NCBI GenBank assembly: GCA_947458455.1
Contig: CANGYJ010000011.1
Coordinates: 1 to 64,000 of the forward strand
Origin: Verrucomicrobiaceae bacterium
GTDB lineage: Bacteria; Verrucomicrobiota; Verrucomicrobiia; Verrucomicrobiales; Verrucomicrobiaceae
Direction: 5' to 3'
DNA length: 64,000 nt
Below are positions 16,911 through 25,720 of this stretch, piece after piece (the stretch's first letter is position 1; each line of letters opens with the position of its first letter). A program made the position numbers and the translations under genes. Below the pieces are notes generated by a model that worked only from the letters and a program-made list of their open reading frames with translations, was not told the origin of the DNA and ran no database searches.

Positions 16911-18018
16911 GCTTTGAGAGCTGTTCCTGCTCATAGGCGTTGTCCGAGTCTGAGATGACCCACGAATAGGTGCGGCGAATCAGGACGCCGTTATCGCGAT
17001 GTCCCTGCCATTTGGCGATTGCCTCCGCTGCTACTCCTTTGCGGAGGAACCATGTGATGCGAGCCTTGCGGAAATCAATCGGCGAGTAGGCCGGGAAGGC
17101 AAGGCGCGTGCAGGCGTTGTAAAGCGCCTGCTTGGGCGACAGGATCGAGAAGAGCGGTCCTGAGGCTGGCGAGCCTTGCCGCTCGTGCAAATCGAGGAGG
17201 AAGGGCTTTAAATGGTCGTAAATCGGCACGCGGAAATATGCGCCGGTCTTCTGGCGCTTCACCTCAATGTAGCCACCCTGCCAGTTCACTTTCTGCCAGT
17301 CTGCATACACGCATTCCGCCGTTCCCAGCGCCGCCTTGTGCATGAATTCCAGCATGTCCGCCGACCGTTCTGCCGTGTCGGAAAACGGGCGGCTGCGCAC
17401 ATGCTCACAAATCGCCTGGCACTGTTCAACGGTGGGAACCTGCGCGGGAGCGCGGTTCACTTGCTTGCGACGAATGGTTTTCGGAACTTTGTCATAAGGG
17501 CTTTCCGAAATGTCGCCATCGTGCAAAGCCAGCTCGAACGCGTTCTTCACGATGCGGCTCATATCGTTAAAAGCGAGTGCGCCGAGCTTTTTGGAACGCC
17601 TTCCCAAAAAGTCCGACACGTCGGACGGCTTGATTGATTCAATCGGCTTCCGCAGGAACTCCGGGTAGTCCATTTCAAATCCGCGCCGGACCCAATCCAT
17701 TTTGTCCTGCGTCGAATCGCTCTTTCCTTTGAGTGAGTCTTTGAGCTTCTGGAGCAAATCGCCGAAGGGCATTTGCGCGTTTGCAGGTGGCGGGTTCTCC
17801 AGCTTTTCCACCCATGCCTTGAATGCCCTTTCCGCCCACTTGCGGTCTGAGATGTTCTGCCCTTCCGGCGTGGTCAGTGCGACCACCTTCTTGACGCCCC
17901 GTATCTTTTTCTTGCCGTAGTAGCTGCCGTTTTCGTGGCGGTAAAGACCGGGGAAGCCGGGAATTTTCGAGAGGCTTTGGAGTGTTGACTTGGGGGCAAC
18001 AATGTCCTTCGTTTTCAT
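16900..18018 (-). CDS. tyrosine recombinase/integrase at the right end of the island
   Basis: A recombinase of about 372 residues from ATG 18018 (a GTG at 18072 is an alternative start). An N-terminal SAM-like domain (LKDSLKGKSDSTQDKMDWVR, then LRKPIESIKPSDVSDFL) is followed by the catalytic domain. The second Arg region reads IDFRKARITWFL, and the end WQGHRDNGVLIRRTYSW supplies His, Arg and the nucleophile Tyr. The first catalytic Arg is not evident: the expected GLR-x-x-E segment reads LGTAECVYADW, a pattern I associate with Verrucomicrobial integrases. The gene starts 137 bp from the tRNA-end core at 18155-18186 and reads away from it, which marks the right end of the island. Confidence 0.85.
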   Translation of the reverse strand: MKTKDIVAPKSTLQSLSKIPGFPGLYRHENGSYYGKKKIRGVKKVVALTTPEGQNISDRKWAERAFKAWVEKLENPPPANAQMPFGDLLQKLKDSLKGKSDSTQDKMDWVRRGFEMDYPEFLRKPIESIKPSDVSDFLGRRSKKLGALAFNDMSRIVKNAFELALHDGDISESPYDKVPKTIRRKQVNRAPAQVPTVEQCQAICEHVRSRPFSDTAERSADMLEFMHKAALGTAECVYADWQKVNWQGGYIEVKRQKTGAYFRVPIYDHLKPFLLDLHERQGSPASGPLFSILSPKQALYNACTRLAFPAYSPIDFRKARITWFLRKGVAAEAIAKWQGHRDNGVLIRRTYSWVISDSDNAYEQEQLSKLRA

Positions 18019-18154
18019 GCCCGAGGTTAATCGGGGTAACAAACGGGGGCAACATTTATTTCTATGAATCACACCAAATCACGCATTTACCTGGGTAAAC
18101 AAAGCGCTTTAACACCCCAATAGGACAGGTTGAGCAATCCGTTTACACCGAGTT

Positions 18155-18186
18155 GGTCGGGGGTTCGAATCCCTCTCCGCGCACCA
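18155..18186 (+). other. att site: 3' end fragment of a class I tRNA gene
   Basis: The stretch contains a variable-loop end (GGTC), a T-arm (GGGGGTTCGAATCCCTC, 5-bp stem with the standard loop), a 7-nt acceptor strand TCCGCGC, discriminator A and CCA. Upstream sequence cannot make the 5' half (a GCGCGGA start is missing), so this is the short tRNA-end repeat left by integration, not a working gene. The isotype cannot be read. The complete tRNA should lie at the other end of the island, left of the window. Confidence 0.8.
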
Positions 18187-18190
18187 TTTC

Positions 18191-19465
18191 TCAAGCCGCC
18201 ATCGGCAGCTCTTCGGCCACGGGCAGCGGCTCCACGGTGCGGGTAATTTTCACGAGGCGTGCAGCATAAAAGCCGTCAAAGCCGCCATCGAGAGGTGTGC
18301 GGCGCAGTTCGGCCTCCAGTTCCCATTCGCCAGGGTGGCGGAGGAGGAATTGTTGCACCTGATGCTCGTTTTCACCGGGAAGGATGCTGCACGTCGCATA
18401 GACGAGCTTGCCGCCGGGGCGCACCATGCGGCTGTAGTTCTCCAAAATTTCCGCCTGGAGGCCCTGGAGGCGGTTCACCTCATCCTCGGCGAGCTTCCAT
18501 TTCGTATCTGGATTGCGCCGGAGGACACCGAGTCCGCTGCATGGCACATCGAGCAAGACGCGATCGGCATGTGCGGCGAGGCGTTTGATGGTTTTGGAGC
18601 CTTCGATCTCGCGGGTCTCGATGATGTCCACTCCGGCACGAGCGGCGCGTTTTTTGAGTTCAGCGAGTTTCCAGGCGTGGACGTCCAAGGCGTGGATTTT
18701 GCCCTTATTACGCATCAAAGCGGCGGTGTGGAGGGCTTTGCCGCCGCCACCGGCGCAGGCATCGATCACCTTCATGCCGGGAGCGACCTCCAAAAACGGC
18801 GCGATGAGCTGTGAGGCGGCATCTTGGACTTCAAAAAGGCCTTCTTTAAAGCCGGGCGTGCTGAAAACATTCTGCCGCTGCACGAGGCGCAGAGCTGAAG
18901 GCACGTCCTCAACGGCCTCGGCCTCGAAACCATACTCCGCTAACTTTTCTCGCATGCTGCGGCGGTCACCCTTCAGCGTGTTGACGCGGAGGAAGACATC
19001 TGCGGGTTGGTTCATGGCTTCGCGCAGAGCGGGCCAGGCGGCTCCAATCTCGGCGGAGCATCGGGCATCCATCCAATCAGGAATCGAGGCGCGGAGAGCA
19101 TCGGATACTTTTTGCTTGGCGCGTTTCTGCACCTCAGCGGCGGTCAAAAGGGGATCGTGGTCGTCATGCGGCAGTTCGCGGCCGTGGGACAGCCAGTAGG
19201 CGGCCCATACTTTAGCGCAGGTCTCCGGCGTGATCTCATCGGGATTGGCGTGAGCGGCATCGGGCAGGCCGGCGAGGTGCCAGAACCAGCGCCACCAGCG
19301 GACGCATTCGTAAATCGACTCCGCGAAGAGGCGGCGATCACGGCTGCCCCATTTGCGATGGCGTTTGAAGGTGAATTCGATCACGCGATCGGCGTAGCGT
19401 CGGCCTGCAAAGACCTCGCCGAGGGCGTTCACGATCTCATCGAGCATGTGGGGAGGCACCTTCAT
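18191..19465 (-). CDS. rsmB: RsmB-type (NOL1/NOP2/Sun) rRNA cytosine-5 methyltransferase
   Basis: A 424-residue SAM-dependent RNA methyltransferase. The SAM site is KVIDACAGGGGKALHTAALM. The two catalytic cysteines of this family are present, in DVPCSGLGVL (motif IV) and YATCSILPGE (motif VI). It probably makes m5C967 in 16S rRNA, although other family members act on other positions. The N-terminal part (HMLDEIVNALGEVFAGRRYA) is helical and NusB-like only in a loose sense. ATG 19465 follows the ClpX stop by 4 bp, so the two are co-transcribed; an upstream in-frame start inside ClpX is less likely. First backbone gene after the island. Confidence 0.87.
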   Translation of the reverse strand: MKVPPHMLDEIVNALGEVFAGRRYADRVIEFTFKRHRKWGSRDRRLFAESIYECVRWWRWFWHLAGLPDAAHANPDEITPETCAKVWAAYWLSHGRELPHDDHDPLLTAAEVQKRAKQKVSDALRASIPDWMDARCSAEIGAAWPALREAMNQPADVFLRVNTLKGDRRSMREKLAEYGFEAEAVEDVPSALRLVQRQNVFSTPGFKEGLFEVQDAASQLIAPFLEVAPGMKVIDACAGGGGKALHTAALMRNKGKIHALDVHAWKLAELKKRAARAGVDIIETREIEGSKTIKRLAAHADRVLLDVPCSGLGVLRRNPDTKWKLAEDEVNRLQGLQAEILENYSRMVRPGGKLVYATCSILPGENEHQVQQFLLRHPGEWELEAELRRTPLDGGFDGFYAARLVKITRTVEPLPVAEELPMAA

Positions 19466-19469
19466 GAGA

Positions 19470-20801
19470 TCAGGCGGCCTTCCGTTCGATGCGGCGGCGC
19501 AGCAGCGGAGAGCGCTCACCTTTGACGACACCTTCATTGATGGTCACGGAACGTACATCCATGCGGCTGGGCACGTCATACATGACATCGAGCATGATGC
19601 GCTCGAAGATGCTGCGCAGGCCACGAGCACCAGTGCCGCGTGTGACGGCTTCTTTGGCCATCGCCAGCATGGCGTCCTTCGTGATGGAAAGCTCCACGCC
19701 GTCCATGCCGAGGAGTTTGGAGAACTGTTTCGTGAGCGCATTGCGTGGCTCGGTGAGCACGCGCATGAGCTCGGCCTCGGTGAGGGCTTCCAGCGCACAG
19801 ATGATGGGCAGGCGACCGATGAATTCGGGGATGAGGCCGTAGCCGAGCAGGTCCTCGGGCTCGACGGTGATCTTTTTGGGATCGGCTTCAGCGGCGATGT
19901 GGGATTCGATGCTGGCAAAGCCGAGCGTTTTCTTGCCGCGGCGGCGTTTGATCATCTGCTCAAGGCCCACAAAGGCTCCGCCGCAGATGAAGAGGATGTT
20001 CTCCGTGTTCACCTGGATGTATTCCTGCTGCGGATGCTTGCGACCGCCCTGCGGTGGCACGTTGCAAACGGTGCCTTCGATGATTTTGAGCAGTGCCTGC
20101 TGCACGCCCTCGCCAGAGACATCGCGTGTGATGCTGACGTTTTCGGTCTTGCGGCCGATTTTGTCGATCTCATCGATGTAAACGATGCCCACCTCGGCGC
20201 GGGCCACATCGTAGTCGGCGGCTTGAAGGAGGCGCAGGATGATGTTTTCGACATCTTCACCTACATAACCAGCCTCGGTGAGCGTGGTGGCATCGGCGAT
20301 GGAGAAGGGGACGTTCAGGAGCTTGGCGAGCGTTTTGGCGAGCAGCGTCTTGCCGCAGCCGGTGGGGCCGATGAGGAGCACATTGCTCTTTTCGATATCG
20401 ACGTCGTTCGGATCGAGCGTGGCGGCTATTTTGTTTTTCGAAGCACCACCGTTACGGGTGGCCTGCTGCTGGGTGTGGAGGATGCGCTTGTAGTGATTGT
20501 GGACGGCCACGCTGAGCACCTTTTTTGCCTGTGGCTGGCCGATCACATGCTGGTCGAGCAGTGCCATGATGTCGGCAGGGCGGGGGACGAGCAGCCCGGC
20601 GGGATTATCCTGTTCCTTGGTTGCTTCCCGATCGAGGATGTTTTTGCAGACGTTGATGCAGTTGTCGCAAATGTACACGCCTGGCCCGGCGATCAGTTTG
20701 CGGACCTCCGCATGGCTTTTGCCGCAAAAGGAGCAGAGGGTGACATTGGAGCCGCGAGCCATGAAGTGTTTTTTGGGTGGGGGAGAAAGGCACTCGACCA
20801 T
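19470..20801 (-). CDS. clpX: ClpX, ATP-dependent unfoldase of the ClpXP protease
   Basis: The protein (about 443 residues) has the N-terminal zinc-binding domain, [19 protein letters not shown] then [10 protein letters not shown], and the AAA+ core with Walker A GPTGCGKT, Walker [10 protein letters not shown] and the pore-loop-containing [10 protein letters not shown] region. It recognises tagged or damaged proteins, unfolds them and feeds ClpP. ATG 20801 has GGGAGG 10 bp upstream; an internal ATG at 20762 would match the commoner short N terminus (MARGSN...) but lacks a ribosome site. clpP is not in the window. Followed after 4 bp by the rsmB-like gene. Confidence 0.93.
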   Translation of the reverse strand: MVECLSPPPKKHFMARGSNVTLCSFCGKSHAEVRKLIAGPGVYICDNCINVCKNILDREATKEQDNPAGLLVPRPADIMALLDQHVIGQPQAKKVLSVAVHNHYKRILHTQQQATRNGGASKNKIAATLDPNDVDIEKSNVLLIGPTGCGKTLLAKTLAKLLNVPFSIADATTLTEAGYVGEDVENIILRLLQAADYDVARAEVGIVYIDEIDKIGRKTENVSITRDVSGEGVQQALLKIIEGTVCNVPPQGGRKHPQQEYIQVNTENILFICGGAFVGLEQMIKRRRGKKTLGFASIESHIAAEADPKKITVEPEDLLGYGLIPEFIGRLPIICALEALTEAELMRVLTEPRNALTKQFSKLLGMDGVELSITKDAMLAMAKEAVTRGTGARGLRSIFERIMLDVMYDVPSRMDVRSVTINEGVVKGERSPLLRRRIERKAA

Positions 20802-20822
20802 CGCACGCACGCCTCCCTATCG

Positions 20823-21386
20823 TCAAGGTAACGCTTGCCAATCTCTCAGCACGATCTGGTTCTTTGCATCACGATGAAAAAGGGCTCTGGCAGCCCATGA
20901 GGCTTCCTTCAGGCGAAGAAAAAGGTTTTCATACCTCACCAATCCACTCGCTTTGGCCCAATCCGCTGTGTCGAGGCCCGCGATGACTGCTCCCGGTGGA
21001 AACAAGGCCTCATCTGCGAACCACGCTTGCGGCACGATCTGTCTCAATGCCTCAAAATGCGCCTGACGCAGTTCTTGCGCCCAAAACGACCTCAAGGCAG
21101 GCAGATGCAGCAGCGCCCGTTCGGATGCGAATTTTGCCAGTCCTGCCTCAGCGAGCCACATTTCTCCTTCGTGGCCTTCAAAACGAGCCTCAAGCACATC
21201 AGTGGGCATTTCGAGCTTAGGGAGCCACTTTTCTAGCCACGATTGGAGCTGCTCAGGGAGCCGTTTTTTAGCGAGGCGATGCTCCAGCACCTGACGTGCT
21301 GCCTGCCAGCGGGCGAGGCGATAGCCCGCTGATTCGACGGCTTCCTGAGAAGCGGGCGGGAGATCAGTGAGAGATGGTGGTGACAT
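20823..21386 (-). CDS. uncharacterised helical protein
   Basis: A 187-residue protein from ATG 21386, which has GGAGGG 4 bp before it. It is leucine-, alanine- and tryptophan-rich and helical, with repeated AR/AL patterns (GYRLARWQAARQVLEHRLAKK; FWAQELRQAHFEALRQI in two pieces). No domain is recognised. It sits upstream of clpX on the same strand, with 21 bp between its stop and the clpX start, so co-transcription is possible. Cytoplasmic, no signal peptide. Confidence 0.65.
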   Translation of the reverse strand: MSPPSLTDLPPASQEAVESAGYRLARWQAARQVLEHRLAKKRLPEQLQSWLEKWLPKLEMPTDVLEARFEGHEGEMWLAEAGLAKFASERALLHLPALRSFWAQELRQAHFEALRQIVPQAWFADEALFPPGAVIAGLDTADWAKASGLVRYENLFLRLKEASWAARALFHRDAKNQIVLRDWQALP

Positions 21387-21466
21387 GCTCCCTCCTAAAC
21401 CTGCGAACGTGAGTTTCAATATGGACAGTTGTCTTGAAGGCCGTGGTGTGGAAAATTTCCGCACTC

Positions 21467-21871
21467 ATGACGTCATCAGCATGCTTTAACCCCTCGAAAC
21501 GCCGCGCCTTCACGCTTGTGGAGACTCTGGCCTGCGTTTTGATCGTGGGGATTCTTGCTTCCCTCGCCATCGGCTGGTTCGCGGTGCATCGCGAGACCGT
21601 CGTCAGCATCTCCCGCCAGCGCAATGCGCAGGAGATCGTGAGCATGGCGGTGTGCGCCACGGTGGCTGGCTGTGATTTTGTGGTGCCTGGGGATAAGGCT
21701 ACCAGCATTCAAAACCTCATCATTGGCAGCTACGGCACCGTGGGCATCTGGAAGGGAAAGCTCTTCCGCCTCACCAGCCTAGATCTTGAGCAATTCGCAG
21801 AGTCACTGTCTTTCGTGAAGATGGAAGGGAAGCTCATCCTTTACGATTACACCGGCTCGCAGCCGATGTGA
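21467..21871 (+). CDS. type II secretion/type IV pilin-like pseudopilin
   Basis: A 134-residue protein with a prepilin leader: basic SKRRA, then FTLVETLACVLIVGILASLA, with cleavage expected before Phe and Glu at position +5 of the mature protein, as in class III signal peptides. The rest is a short globular domain. ATG 21467 is chosen over an upstream TTG. The coding region ends 18 bp before a convergent tRNA. PVC genomes hold many such solitary pseudopilin-like proteins (PulG/GspH-like); no other pilus genes are near, so its system is unknown. Confidence 0.85.
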   Translation: MTSSACFNPSKRRAFTLVETLACVLIVGILASLAIGWFAVHRETVVSISRQRNAQEIVSMAVCATVAGCDFVVPGDKATSIQNLIIGSYGTVGIWKGKLFRLTSLDLEQFAESLSFVKMEGKLILYDYTGSQPM

Positions 21872-21889
21872 TGAATGCTTGTGAATGAG

Positions 21890-21963
21890 TGGAGCGGGTG
21901 AAGGGAATCGAACCCTCGTATGATGCTTGGGAAGCACCCGCTCTACCATTGAGCTACACCCGC
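21890..21963 (-). tRNA. tRNA-Gly (CCC)
   Basis: The minus strand gives a full cloverleaf: acceptor GCGGGTG pairing with CACCCGC, D-arm GCTCAATGGTAGAGC, anticodon loop TTCCCAA in stem GGTGC/GCATC, and T-arm GAGGGTTCGATTCCCTT. The CCA end is encoded (21890-21892). Anticodon CCC reads GGG codons. Confidence 0.92.
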
Positions 21964-22029
21964 CTCGGCTGGCTAGGGGCTAGAGTGGCGGACGCGGCTC
22001 GCTTGTCAACGAGGCACACATGAACCGTT

Positions 22030-24594
22030 CTATTTGCCGCGAGCCAGCATGACGCGGAAGCCGATGGTGTTCCGCCGGGTATCGGCGGGCACGGCTTGGC
22101 GGGCGGATGCCTGGAGTTCATCGGGCGTGGCGCTACGCCAGTTTCCCCCGCGCACAGTGGCTAGGGCGGGCTTGGGTTTTTCGCCTTCTTTGAGCTTGGA
22201 GGCGGCTTCAAAATCCGTGCTCACCCATTCGCTGACGTTACCGGCGAGGCCGGAGATGCCTTGGCGGTTCGGAGCTAGGGCGGCGACGCTGGCTGGAATG
22301 CCAAATCTATCCTCATAACCGGCGATGAACTGATCGAGGCTGGCTTTCCGACCGGTGGCGGGATCGGCGAGGTTATCGATGTGATTTGGTGGAGGCCAAT
22401 CATAACCCCAGGGATAGACGCCGCGGATGCGTCCATTGCGTTCGGCAGGGGTGGTGCCGCGTTCCGGGGGCAGGCCGACGGCTCGGCTCCATTCTTCATC
22501 GGAGGGGAGGCGGTATTCGTCTTTCGCACCGATGAGGCCGGCGTTTCGCTCACGCTCGGTGAGCCAGCGGCAGAAGGCGCGGGCCTCCTCGCGATCCACG
22601 CCGACGACGGGAAGGTTGGCCCCTTTGTTGTTGCCGCCGGCATCGTCCATCTTGCCGGGTTTGCGTGCATTGGCGGAGCGGGCGTATTCTTGAAAGTCGC
22701 GGTGGCGTGTTTCCCAGGCGGAAATCATCAAATTGTCGTCGAGAGGCACCATACGCATGCCGAGGCTGTTGGCGCTCCATTCGCGGCCAAAGTTCACCGC
22801 TTTGTGGGTCTGCATATCGCTGAAGAGTTCGATCTGCTCACCCTCCCGCACGTCACCTTCGAGGACGACATCGGCAAAGCCTTCGCCACGCAGTTCCACC
22901 TCAAACGGGCCGGTGCGCACGCGGGGCAGTTCGAGCGGGGTTTCGCCAAGAAGCTGCTCGTGCATATACACGCGGACTTTTTCCGGTTGGCTGCGGAGGA
23001 TCACGCTGCCGTAGGTTTGGCGTTCAACGCGGAGGTAAAAGGCCTGCCAGTTTTTCTCATCGTCTCCGGCGTTTTCCTCCTCTCGATCTTCATCGGGCAT
23101 CTCAGCGGCTTCGGGCTGGCCGCTTTCGACGAAGTAGAAGGGCTCGACCACATAATGATGCTCCTGGCTGAGGAAGGAGCCGTCACGGTCTGCCTCCGTG
23201 AGCCAGTAGCGGAAGGCCTCCGCATCACCCACAGGCACCACGACCACATAGGCGCTCTCTTTGTCCTTACCGGGTTGCGAGCGGACGACTTTCCCTTCGA
23301 AGGAGCGGTTTCCCGCATCGAGAAAGCGGCGGAAGTATTTCATCTCCACCGGCTCGGCGGTGATGTGACCACCCGCGGCAGGTTTGAAGGTCATGCCGAT
23401 GCTATTCACCCAACGCTCGCCCTTTTGCGGTAGGCGGGTGGGCTCGAGTTTCAAATCGAAGACCTCAGGCTCGCCATCGCGGACGGTGTGCTCGATTTCT
23501 TCCTGCTTATAGCCGGGCATCATGAGCTGGTAGATCACCGGCACGCCATCGGCGGGATTGAGATCGAGCGGCGTGAAGCCGAGCCTTTCCTGCCCAGCGA
23601 AAACGGAGGCTCCGGGCGGTGTGGTGACGATGCGCATGCGGGGCTGGCTTTGCTTCATCGCCACGGTTTTCTCCGCACGCTGCTTTTGAGCGATCCACAT
23701 GCCCACCGCTCCGCCGATGAGGGCCACGACCGCCGCTGCCGCGAGCCCCCACGTCCACAGTGCTCTGCGGCTGGAGGGCAACGGCTGGCCTTTAAGCGCG
23801 AGAGACATCTCGGCGGCATTCACGAAGCGATCCTTTGCCTGCGGGGCGCAGGAGGTGCAGATCACATCATGGAGACGGCGCCACACGACGAGGTTGGCAC
23901 CCGTTTCGGTGAAGGAAGGGAGATCAGGGAAATCGAGCCGGTCTTTGCCCGTGCTGGCTTCGTAGAGCACCATGCCGAGAGAAAAAATATCCGAAGCGGC
24001 GGAGCCTGGCCCCTCCGGTGCCACGAAGCCCTCGGTGCCGACGAAGCTCCGCTGGCCGAGCAAGGCCACGAGGCCGATGTCCGCCAGCCGACACTTCCCT
24101 TCGATGAAAATGAGGTTCGAGGGCTTTACATCGCGATGGATGAGCTGGTTGTGGTGAAGGTATTCGAGCCCCTCGGCAATGTTTACCCCCAGGGCGATGC
24201 AGCGATCCGCACTGACGCGTTTATCCCGGCGCATCTGGAGGCCTAGCGTGTGCGGTTTGTAGGTCTCCGCCTGGATCTCACGGCCAGTTTCCAGGTCATC
24301 GGCCAGCTCCATCACATAATAATAGAAACCCTCCTGCGAATTGCGGCCCACCTGCAGGATGGGCACGAGGCCTTCATGGCGGCGGGAGATGGGTTCGTAG
24401 CGTTTGATGGCCTCAAACTCACGCTCGAACGAATCCGGACGGTCGTAATCCTCCCGCCACACCACTTTGACCGCTCGCAGCACGCCGGTGACGCTCCGTG
24501 CCAGCCAGACTTCACCAAAAGCGCCGCGTCCGATGAGGCGGAGCGTCTCATGGTCACGGATTTCCGGTGCGGGGCGTGCGGCGGGGGTCTGCAT
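22030..24594 (-). CDS. membrane Ser/Thr kinase with PEGA repeats and a C-terminal FGE-like domain
   Basis: An 854-residue fusion. The Hanks-type kinase domain (about 17-270) has GRGAFGEVW, the ATP lysine at residue 43, HRDVKPSN at 153-160, but DIG in place of DFG at 172-174. One transmembrane helix follows at about 283-305. Outside the membrane come PEGA-like domains (TTPPGASVFAGQERLGFTPL; RSQPEKVRVYMHEQLLGETP) and an SUMF1/FGE-fold domain (WETRHRDFQEYARS ... RLPSDEEWSRAVG ... GNVSEWVSTDF, end RNTIGFRVM). The layout is common in Planctomycetes and Verrucomicrobia, where the FGE-like module probably works as a sensor or scaffold. Whether DIG allows kinase activity is uncertain. Confidence 0.87.
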   Translation of the reverse strand: MQTPAARPAPEIRDHETLRLIGRGAFGEVWLARSVTGVLRAVKVVWREDYDRPDSFEREFEAIKRYEPISRRHEGLVPILQVGRNSQEGFYYYVMELADDLETGREIQAETYKPHTLGLQMRRDKRVSADRCIALGVNIAEGLEYLHHNQLIHRDVKPSNLIFIEGKCRLADIGLVALLGQRSFVGTEGFVAPEGPGSAASDIFSLGMVLYEASTGKDRLDFPDLPSFTETGANLVVWRRLHDVICTSCAPQAKDRFVNAAEMSLALKGQPLPSSRRALWTWGLAAAAVVALIGGAVGMWIAQKQRAEKTVAMKQSQPRMRIVTTPPGASVFAGQERLGFTPLDLNPADGVPVIYQLMMPGYKQEEIEHTVRDGEPEVFDLKLEPTRLPQKGERWVNSIGMTFKPAAGGHITAEPVEMKYFRRFLDAGNRSFEGKVVRSQPGKDKESAYVVVVPVGDAEAFRYWLTEADRDGSFLSQEHHYVVEPFYFVESGQPEAAEMPDEDREEENAGDDEKNWQAFYLRVERQTYGSVILRSQPEKVRVYMHEQLLGETPLELPRVRTGPFEVELRGEGFADVVLEGDVREGEQIELFSDMQTHKAVNFGREWSANSLGMRMVPLDDNLMISAWETRHRDFQEYARSANARKPGKMDDAGGNNKGANLPVVGVDREEARAFCRWLTERERNAGLIGAKDEYRLPSDEEWSRAVGLPPERGTTPAERNGRIRGVYPWGYDWPPPNHIDNLADPATGRKASLDQFIAGYEDRFGIPASVAALAPNRQGISGLAGNVSEWVSTDFEAASKLKEGEKPKPALATVRGGNWRSATPDELQASARQAVPADTRRNTIGFRVMLARGK

Positions 24595-24719
24595 GCGAAG
24601 GGCGCATTACACCGCAGGGCCGCATGGATGTCGAGAGGCAAAGCACAGGTCATCATCTGCCGACTCGGAAGAGCAGGGGAGGCTCGCACTGATTGCCAGT
24701 TGCTGATTTCTTGCCTACC

Positions 24720-25706
24720 ATGACAGCCCCCATGACCAACCATCGCGAAAAAGCCCGCCGTGTGATCCAGCTCGAAATCGACGAGCTCACGAGGCTGCAT
24801 GACCGCGTGGATGAAAGTTTCGGAAAAGCCGTCGAGCTGATGCGGGCCTGTCTGGAGGGCCGTGGCAAGATCATCGTCTGCGGTGTGGGAAAGAGCGGAA
24901 GCATCGGGCGGAAGCTAGCTGCCACTCTCAACAGCACCGGGGCCACCAGCGTGGCTCTCGATGTGGGTGATGCGCTGCATGGCGATCTCGGCGTGATCGA
25001 TTCAGGTGACCTCGCCATCATGCTCAGCGCCAGCGGGGAGACGGTGGAACTCCTGGCTCTACTGCCGCATTTGAAGCGCTTTGGCCTTCCCCTCATCGCC
25101 CTCACCGGTGGGCTTTCCTCCACCCTCTCCCGCCATGCGGATGTGACGCTCGATACCCGCGTGCAGCAGGAAGCCTGCCCGCTGAATCTCGCGCCCACCT
25201 CCAGCACCACGGTCATGCTCGTGCTCTGTGATGCGCTGGCGATGGTGCTGCTGGAGGCCCGTGGCTTTCAGCAGGAAGATTTTGCCCGCCTGCATCCAGG
25301 CGGCTCACTGGGCCGTGCCCTGCTTACCCGCGTGAGGGATGTGATGCGCTGCGGCCCACTAATGGCCGTCGTCTCACCCACCACCCCCGTTCGCGAGGCC
25401 TTGGAGGCCATGACTCGCGCTCGCAGCGGGGCCGCCGTGGTCACGCTGGAGGATGGCGGCCTCGCAGGCGTTTTCACGCATGGGGATTTCGTCCGCGCCT
25501 TTCAGCGTGATCAAGCCATCGCCGAGAGGGCGGTGGAGGAATACATGACCCGCCGTCCCGTTTCCATCCAGGCGGATAAACTGGCCGCCGAAGTGCTCGC
25601 CACACTGGAAAAATGCCGCGTGGATGATCTCGTCGTCATCGATGCGGAAGGCAGGCCGGTGGGCATGGTGGATACGCAGGATCTCACGCGGCTGCACCTC
25701 GTCTGA
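24720..25706 (+). CDS. kdsD: D-arabinose-5-phosphate isomerase (KdsD/KpsF family)
   Basis: The 328-residue protein has an N-terminal SIS domain and two C-terminal CBS repeats, the standard KdsD layout. Motifs include GVGKSGSIGRKLAATL, DALHGDLGVI, SASGET and HPGGSLGRALL. It converts ribulose-5-phosphate to arabinose-5-phosphate, the first step of Kdo synthesis, so the organism should make a Kdo-type lipopolysaccharide. Family members more often have H in the GVGKSGH segment; here it is Ser. ATG 24720 was chosen; 24732 is also possible and neither has a clear ribosome site. Convergent with the GumN/TraB gene. Confidence 0.92.
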   Translation: MTAPMTNHREKARRVIQLEIDELTRLHDRVDESFGKAVELMRACLEGRGKIIVCGVGKSGSIGRKLAATLNSTGATSVALDVGDALHGDLGVIDSGDLAIMLSASGETVELLALLPHLKRFGLPLIALTGGLSSTLSRHADVTLDTRVQQEACPLNLAPTSSTTVMLVLCDALAMVLLEARGFQQEDFARLHPGGSLGRALLTRVRDVMRCGPLMAVVSPTTPVREALEAMTRARSGAAVVTLEDGGLAGVFTHGDFVRAFQRDQAIAERAVEEYMTRRPVSIQADKLAAEVLATLEKCRVDDLVVIDAEGRPVGMVDTQDLTRLHLV

Positions 25707-25720
25707 TCGCCTGAGCTAGC

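Noticed and set aside
18100-18186. A complete tRNA gene at the island's right end
   Set aside because: Only the T-arm and acceptor end are there; no 5' half pairing with TCCGCGC.
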